DNA of 24,560 nucleotides. Source: UBA2943 sp946534895 (GTDB lineage: Bacteria; Bacillota; Clostridia; Christensenellales; Aristaeellaceae). Of the stretch, positions 24,065 through 24,560 are shown piece after piece (within the stretch, counting starts at the first letter, position 1; each line of letters starts with the position of its first letter). A program made the translations under genes and the position numbers. The stretch is from contig CAMNDE010000052.1 of NCBI GenBank assembly GCA_946534895.1, positions 1 to 24,560 of the forward strand. Reading direction: 5' to 3'. Under the pieces are notes generated by a model, which was given only the letters and a program-made list of their open reading frames with translations, made no database searches and was not told the DNA's origin.

Positions 24065-24441
24065 GCCCATGCGCCGGCTCCTCTGCCGGTCATAAATAAC
24101 GGGGTTCTGCCTATTTTAGGCAGAATCCTGTTTTTTTGCCCCGTACACGCCGCAGACCACCATATAAGTGGAAAAACATCTGCTGGGCTTTCCAGTCTTT
24201 TCAGGTTTCGGCCCGTCCGGATCATCAGCTGGTCTGTTATGGAAAAGGAAGATGCTGAGTCTCCGTAGTATGCAGTTTCCGGCAGCTCATCCATAACTTA
24301 CATGGTATCTTACATGGTTTCATGACCTGAAATATGTTGAGACGTCTCTGATCATGAATGGTATCCTGCATTGGAAGGGCTGGTGATCACATGGGTTCTG
24401 TGTTCTTTCCATGAAAAACGCAGCCGTTCCCCGTCTCCGCT
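24065..24441. other. Intergenic region, AT-rich right half
   Basis: Apart from the terminator at 24101-24137 I see no gene here. It contains a spaced direct repeat CTTACATGGT (24297-24306 and 24309-24318) and a 10-bp palindrome GAGACGTCTC (24339-24348), neither clearly functional. Composition drops to about 38% G/C at 24301-24360, as at the left edge of the window. Confidence 0.6.
24101..24137 (+). terminator. Intrinsic terminator of the flavin-reductase-like gene
   Basis: GGGTTCTGCC (24102-24111) and GGCAGAATCC (24119-24128) form a 10-pair stem with one G-U pair and a seven-base AT loop. TGTTTTTTT follows. It lies 37 bases after the stop codon. Confidence 0.92.
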
Positions 24442-24560
24442 TCAGATCGTCAGTTTTCTCTGTAGATATATCATATCGTCCAGCTGAACGCCGCCCTCAA
24501 AAATAGGATGATCATAATGATCCGTAAAGAAATGCTTTACAACATGATGGCGTCTGAATC
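24442..24560 (-). CDS. C-terminal end of an unidentified gene
   Basis: A minus-strand frame enters from the right edge and stays open for 38 residues before TGA (24442-24444). The visible end contains KHFFTDHYDHPIFEGG and finishes MIYLQRKLTI. The residue mix looks like a real protein, and the other two frames on this strand are broken by stops early. I do not recognise the family. The gene is AT-richer than its neighbours. It may equally be a remnant, since its upstream part lies outside the window. Confidence 0.5.
   Translation of the reverse strand, partial: FRRHHVVKHFFTDHYDHPIFEGGVQLDDMIYLQRKLTI

Noticed and set aside
24339..24348. GAGACGTCTC palindrome as an operator
   Set aside because: Only 10 bp, far from any start codon in the window, and such short palindromes are expected by chance.

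Overview
The window reads as chromosomal DNA of a Gram-positive, probably plant-polymer-degrading member of the Clostridia. This rests on strong AGGAGG-type ribosome binding sites, sigma-A-like promoters with 17-base spacers, a SpoIID-domain cell-wall protein with a bacterial SH3 tail, PrsW and Gx/HepI-type membrane proteins, and GH2 and GH5 glycosidases. Most of it is GC-rich (40 of 60 bases in one line counted inside the GH2 gene). Both edges are AT-richer (23 of 60 bases G/C at 1-60, at 361-420 and at 24301-24360) and may be of different origin. The genus cannot be named from the sequence alone.

Layout. At 1-733 (minus) lies the N-terminal part of an archaeal-type AAA ATPase, preceded by two related long palindromes (746-796 and 846-892); the first overlaps its predicted promoter. 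At 940-3405 (minus) is an 821-residue protein with an adenosine-deaminase core, a large insertion, an N-terminal extension and a C-terminal Rossmann-like domain. It has a near-consensus promoter. At 3406-3919 is a long intergenic region with a 15-bp palindrome and two diverged ~97-bp direct repeats that each carry a conserved dyad. At 3920-9538 (plus) is a tight four-gene operon: SpoIID/SH3 wall protein, PrsW-like membrane protease, Gx/HepI-type membrane protein and cytoplasmic GH2 beta-mannosidase. A bidirectional terminator separates it from a convergent secreted GH5 glycanase gene (9614-10744, minus). Next come a MATE exporter (10866-12218, minus) and the dominant feature of the window, an 11-kb gene (12340-23373, minus). 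That gene encodes a 3,677-residue exported protein made almost entirely of ~32-residue YD/RHS-like units. The units are arranged in a 128-residue (384-bp) higher-order repeat that keeps register for about 8 kb. A divergent small flavin-reductase-like (PNPOx-fold) gene follows (23672-24064, plus) with a clean terminator. The last 119 bases hold the C-terminal end of an unidentified minus-strand gene.

How the genes may work together. The GH5 enzyme is exported and would cut beta-glucan or mannan outside the cell. The GH2 enzyme has no signal peptide and would trim mannosyl-oligosaccharides inside. The giant exported repeat protein could be a surface or matrix protein, but no anchor or toxin tip is visible. 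The best candidates for something undescribed are the giant higher-order-repeat protein, the multidomain adenosine-deaminase protein, and the ATPase gene with its twin palindromes.
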